From: Capra hircus
Taxonomy: Eukaryota; Chordata; Mammalia; Artiodactyla; Bovidae
NCBI RefSeq assembly: GCF_001704415.2
Contig: NC_030811.1
Location: forward strand, 5,800,501 to 5,864,500
DNA length: 64,000 nt
Reading direction: 5' to 3'
The notes under the pieces are model-generated. The model was not told where the DNA came from, made no database searches, and worked only from the letters and a program-made list of their open reading frames with translations. Made by a program: the position numbers and the translations under genes. Numbering within the stretch: position 1 is the stretch's first letter; each line of letters begins with the position of its first letter. Below are positions 62,568 through 64,000 of this stretch, in pieces.

Positions 62568-62574
62568 GTTTCCT

Positions 62575-63034
62575 GAAGACCAGAATTCATTTCTCCCCCC
62601 CTCACCTCTGTGGGATCCAGGCTTGTCTTCTTTTAGATGTCTCATAGGCATGATCTCAAATTTATCATGCCCCAAATTGAATTCTTTAATTTTCCCTATA
62701 AACATGGTCTTCCACTGGACCCTTTTTCAGGAAGACACCACTAGGTGCTGAGGCAAAGCTTTGGGAGCCATCCTCGGCCAATCGTCAACAAACCCTAAAG
62801 GCACTGCCTTCAGAAAGCTTACATTTTCCCTACTTTTCCATCTTCACTGCATACTACCCTCCTCTAATGGCACACCCTCCAAAGCATTTATACTGCAGCC
62901 CAAGTCAACTTGTTTACACATTGTTTGTGTTACTCCCTTTCTTAAAATCTTTTCATAATAAAGGTGCCTATTCCGGGCCTCGGGCATCTCATTTTCCAAC
63001 TTGTGAAAAAATTAAGAGCTTCCTTGTTTTCATT
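62575..63034. other. Downstream flank, unassigned
   Basis: No exon or repeat recognised. Confidence 0.45.
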
Positions 63035-63222
63035 TGTAGTGACTCAGTTGGTAAAGAATCTGCCTGCAATGTGGGAGATCTGGGTTCGATCCCTGGATGG
63101 GGAAGATCCCCTGGAGAAGGGAAAAGCTACCCACTCCAGTGTTCTGGCCTGGAGAATCCCATGGGCTGTATAATCCATGGCGTCTCAAAGAGCTGGGCAC
63201 GGTGAGCAACTTTCACTTTCAC
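63035..63222 (+). mobile_element. Bov-tA SINE, diverged
   Basis: 'agtgactcagttggtaaaga' head, 'gggttcgatccctggatggg' box B region. Confidence 0.88.
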
Positions 63223-63510
63223 AGCATCAGATAAATTACCACTGATTGTTTTTGAGAAACACTCCCAGGGGAAAGGGAGTCAGGTCAAAGACAAGCCTAG
63301 CAGAGGGTTTTCCAGGAAACTGCAGATGATGACATTCTGGGCTGAGAAATCATCAACCCCACCCTGACCCTTCAGCTGCAAAGGAGGCGCCTGGCAGTGG
63401 GGCAAGTGGCCATGCCTCAAGGAGCTCGCTGTGCTGGGAATGGGCTGGTTTCCCTAAACAGCCCCAGCCTGGTGCGAGCCTTTCATCTCCAGACCTATGA
63501 AAAAGCTGAC

Positions 63511-64000
63511 CAGTTCAGTTCAGTCGCTCAGTCGTGTCTGACTCTGCGACCCCAAGAATTGCAGCACACCAGGCCTCCCTGTCCATCACCAACTCCTGGA
63601 GTTCATACAAACTCATGTCCATCACATCGGTGATGCCATCCAGCCATCTCATCCTCTGTCGTCCCCTTCTCCTCCTGCCCCCAATCCCTCCCAGTATCAC
63701 AGTCTTTTCCAATGAGTCAACTCTTTGCATGAGGTGGCCAAAGTATTGGAGTTTCAGCTTTAGCATCAGTCCTTCCAAAGAACACCCAGGACTGATCTTT
63801 AGAATGGACTGGTTGGATTTTCTTGCAGTCCAAGGGACCCTCAAGAGTCTTCTCCAACACCACAGTTCAAAAGCATCAATTCTTCGGTGCTCAGCTTTCT
63901 TCACAGTCCAACTCTCACATCCATACATGACCACTGGAAAAACCATAGCCTTGACTAGACGGACCTTTGTTGGCAAAGTAATGTCTCTGCTTTTGAATAT
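63511..64000 (-). mobile_element. ART2A-like BovB 3' copy, runs off the window end
   Basis: Starts with the cagttcagttcagtcgctca tail and is still in BovB sequence at 64000. The 153-codon minus frame here is BovB tail text, not a gene. Confidence 0.92.

Noticed and set aside
1..64000. A previously undescribed defence, toxin or biosynthetic system
   Set aside because: The window is a single-gene mammalian locus filled with known transposon families. I found no cluster of unexplained coding genes.

Overview
The window is nuclear DNA from a ruminant, most likely a bovid. The evidence is the dense load of ruminant-specific retroposons: about 25 Bov-tA/Bov-A2 SINEs, and BovB (RTE-type) LINE fragments with their short ART2A-like 3' derivatives. 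Older cetartiodactyl and mammalian repeats also occur (CHR-2-like SINEs, L1, MIR, MER5, MER2). The species cannot be fixed from sequence alone.

The window holds one protein-coding gene, RHEB, complete on the + strand. It encodes the small GTPase that activates mTORC1 at the lysosome. Eight coding exons run from the ATG at 7830 to the TGA at 59307. They join in phase through canonical GT/AG sites into 184 codons. Every G-box, both switch regions and the C-terminal CSVM farnesylation box are present. Intron 1 is about 31.8 kb, introns 2, 3 and 7 are 5-6 kb, and introns 4-6 are short (628, 108 and 666 bp). The promoter is a TATA-less CpG island (about 7030-8200) with CCAAT boxes, GC boxes and a CACGTG E-box. 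Two upstream ATGs precede the start codon. A proximal poly(A) signal lies at 59706, and a possible distal one at 60606.

Layout: 1-7030 is upstream flank, mostly SINE, L1 and BovB debris. 7030-8200 is the CpG island with exon 1. 8200-39696 is intron 1, which contains layered transposons: L1M 3' ends, an internally deleted BovB, a BovB inserted beside a hAT (ZBED5-like) transposase relic, a Tigger-like element with terminal inverted repeats, and a nearly full-length mariner of the Hsmar1/SETMAR lineage carrying a perfect 68-bp tandem duplication. 39697-59307 holds exons 2-8 with intronic SINEs, and inverted SINE pairs bracket exons 2-3 and 4-7. 59308-64000 is the 3' UTR and downstream flank.

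I found no CRISPR array, bacterial-type system or new gene family. The points most worth following are the inverted SINE pairs that could promote circular RNAs, the CLEAR-like E-box and uORFs at the RHEB 5' end, and the unusual transposon structures.
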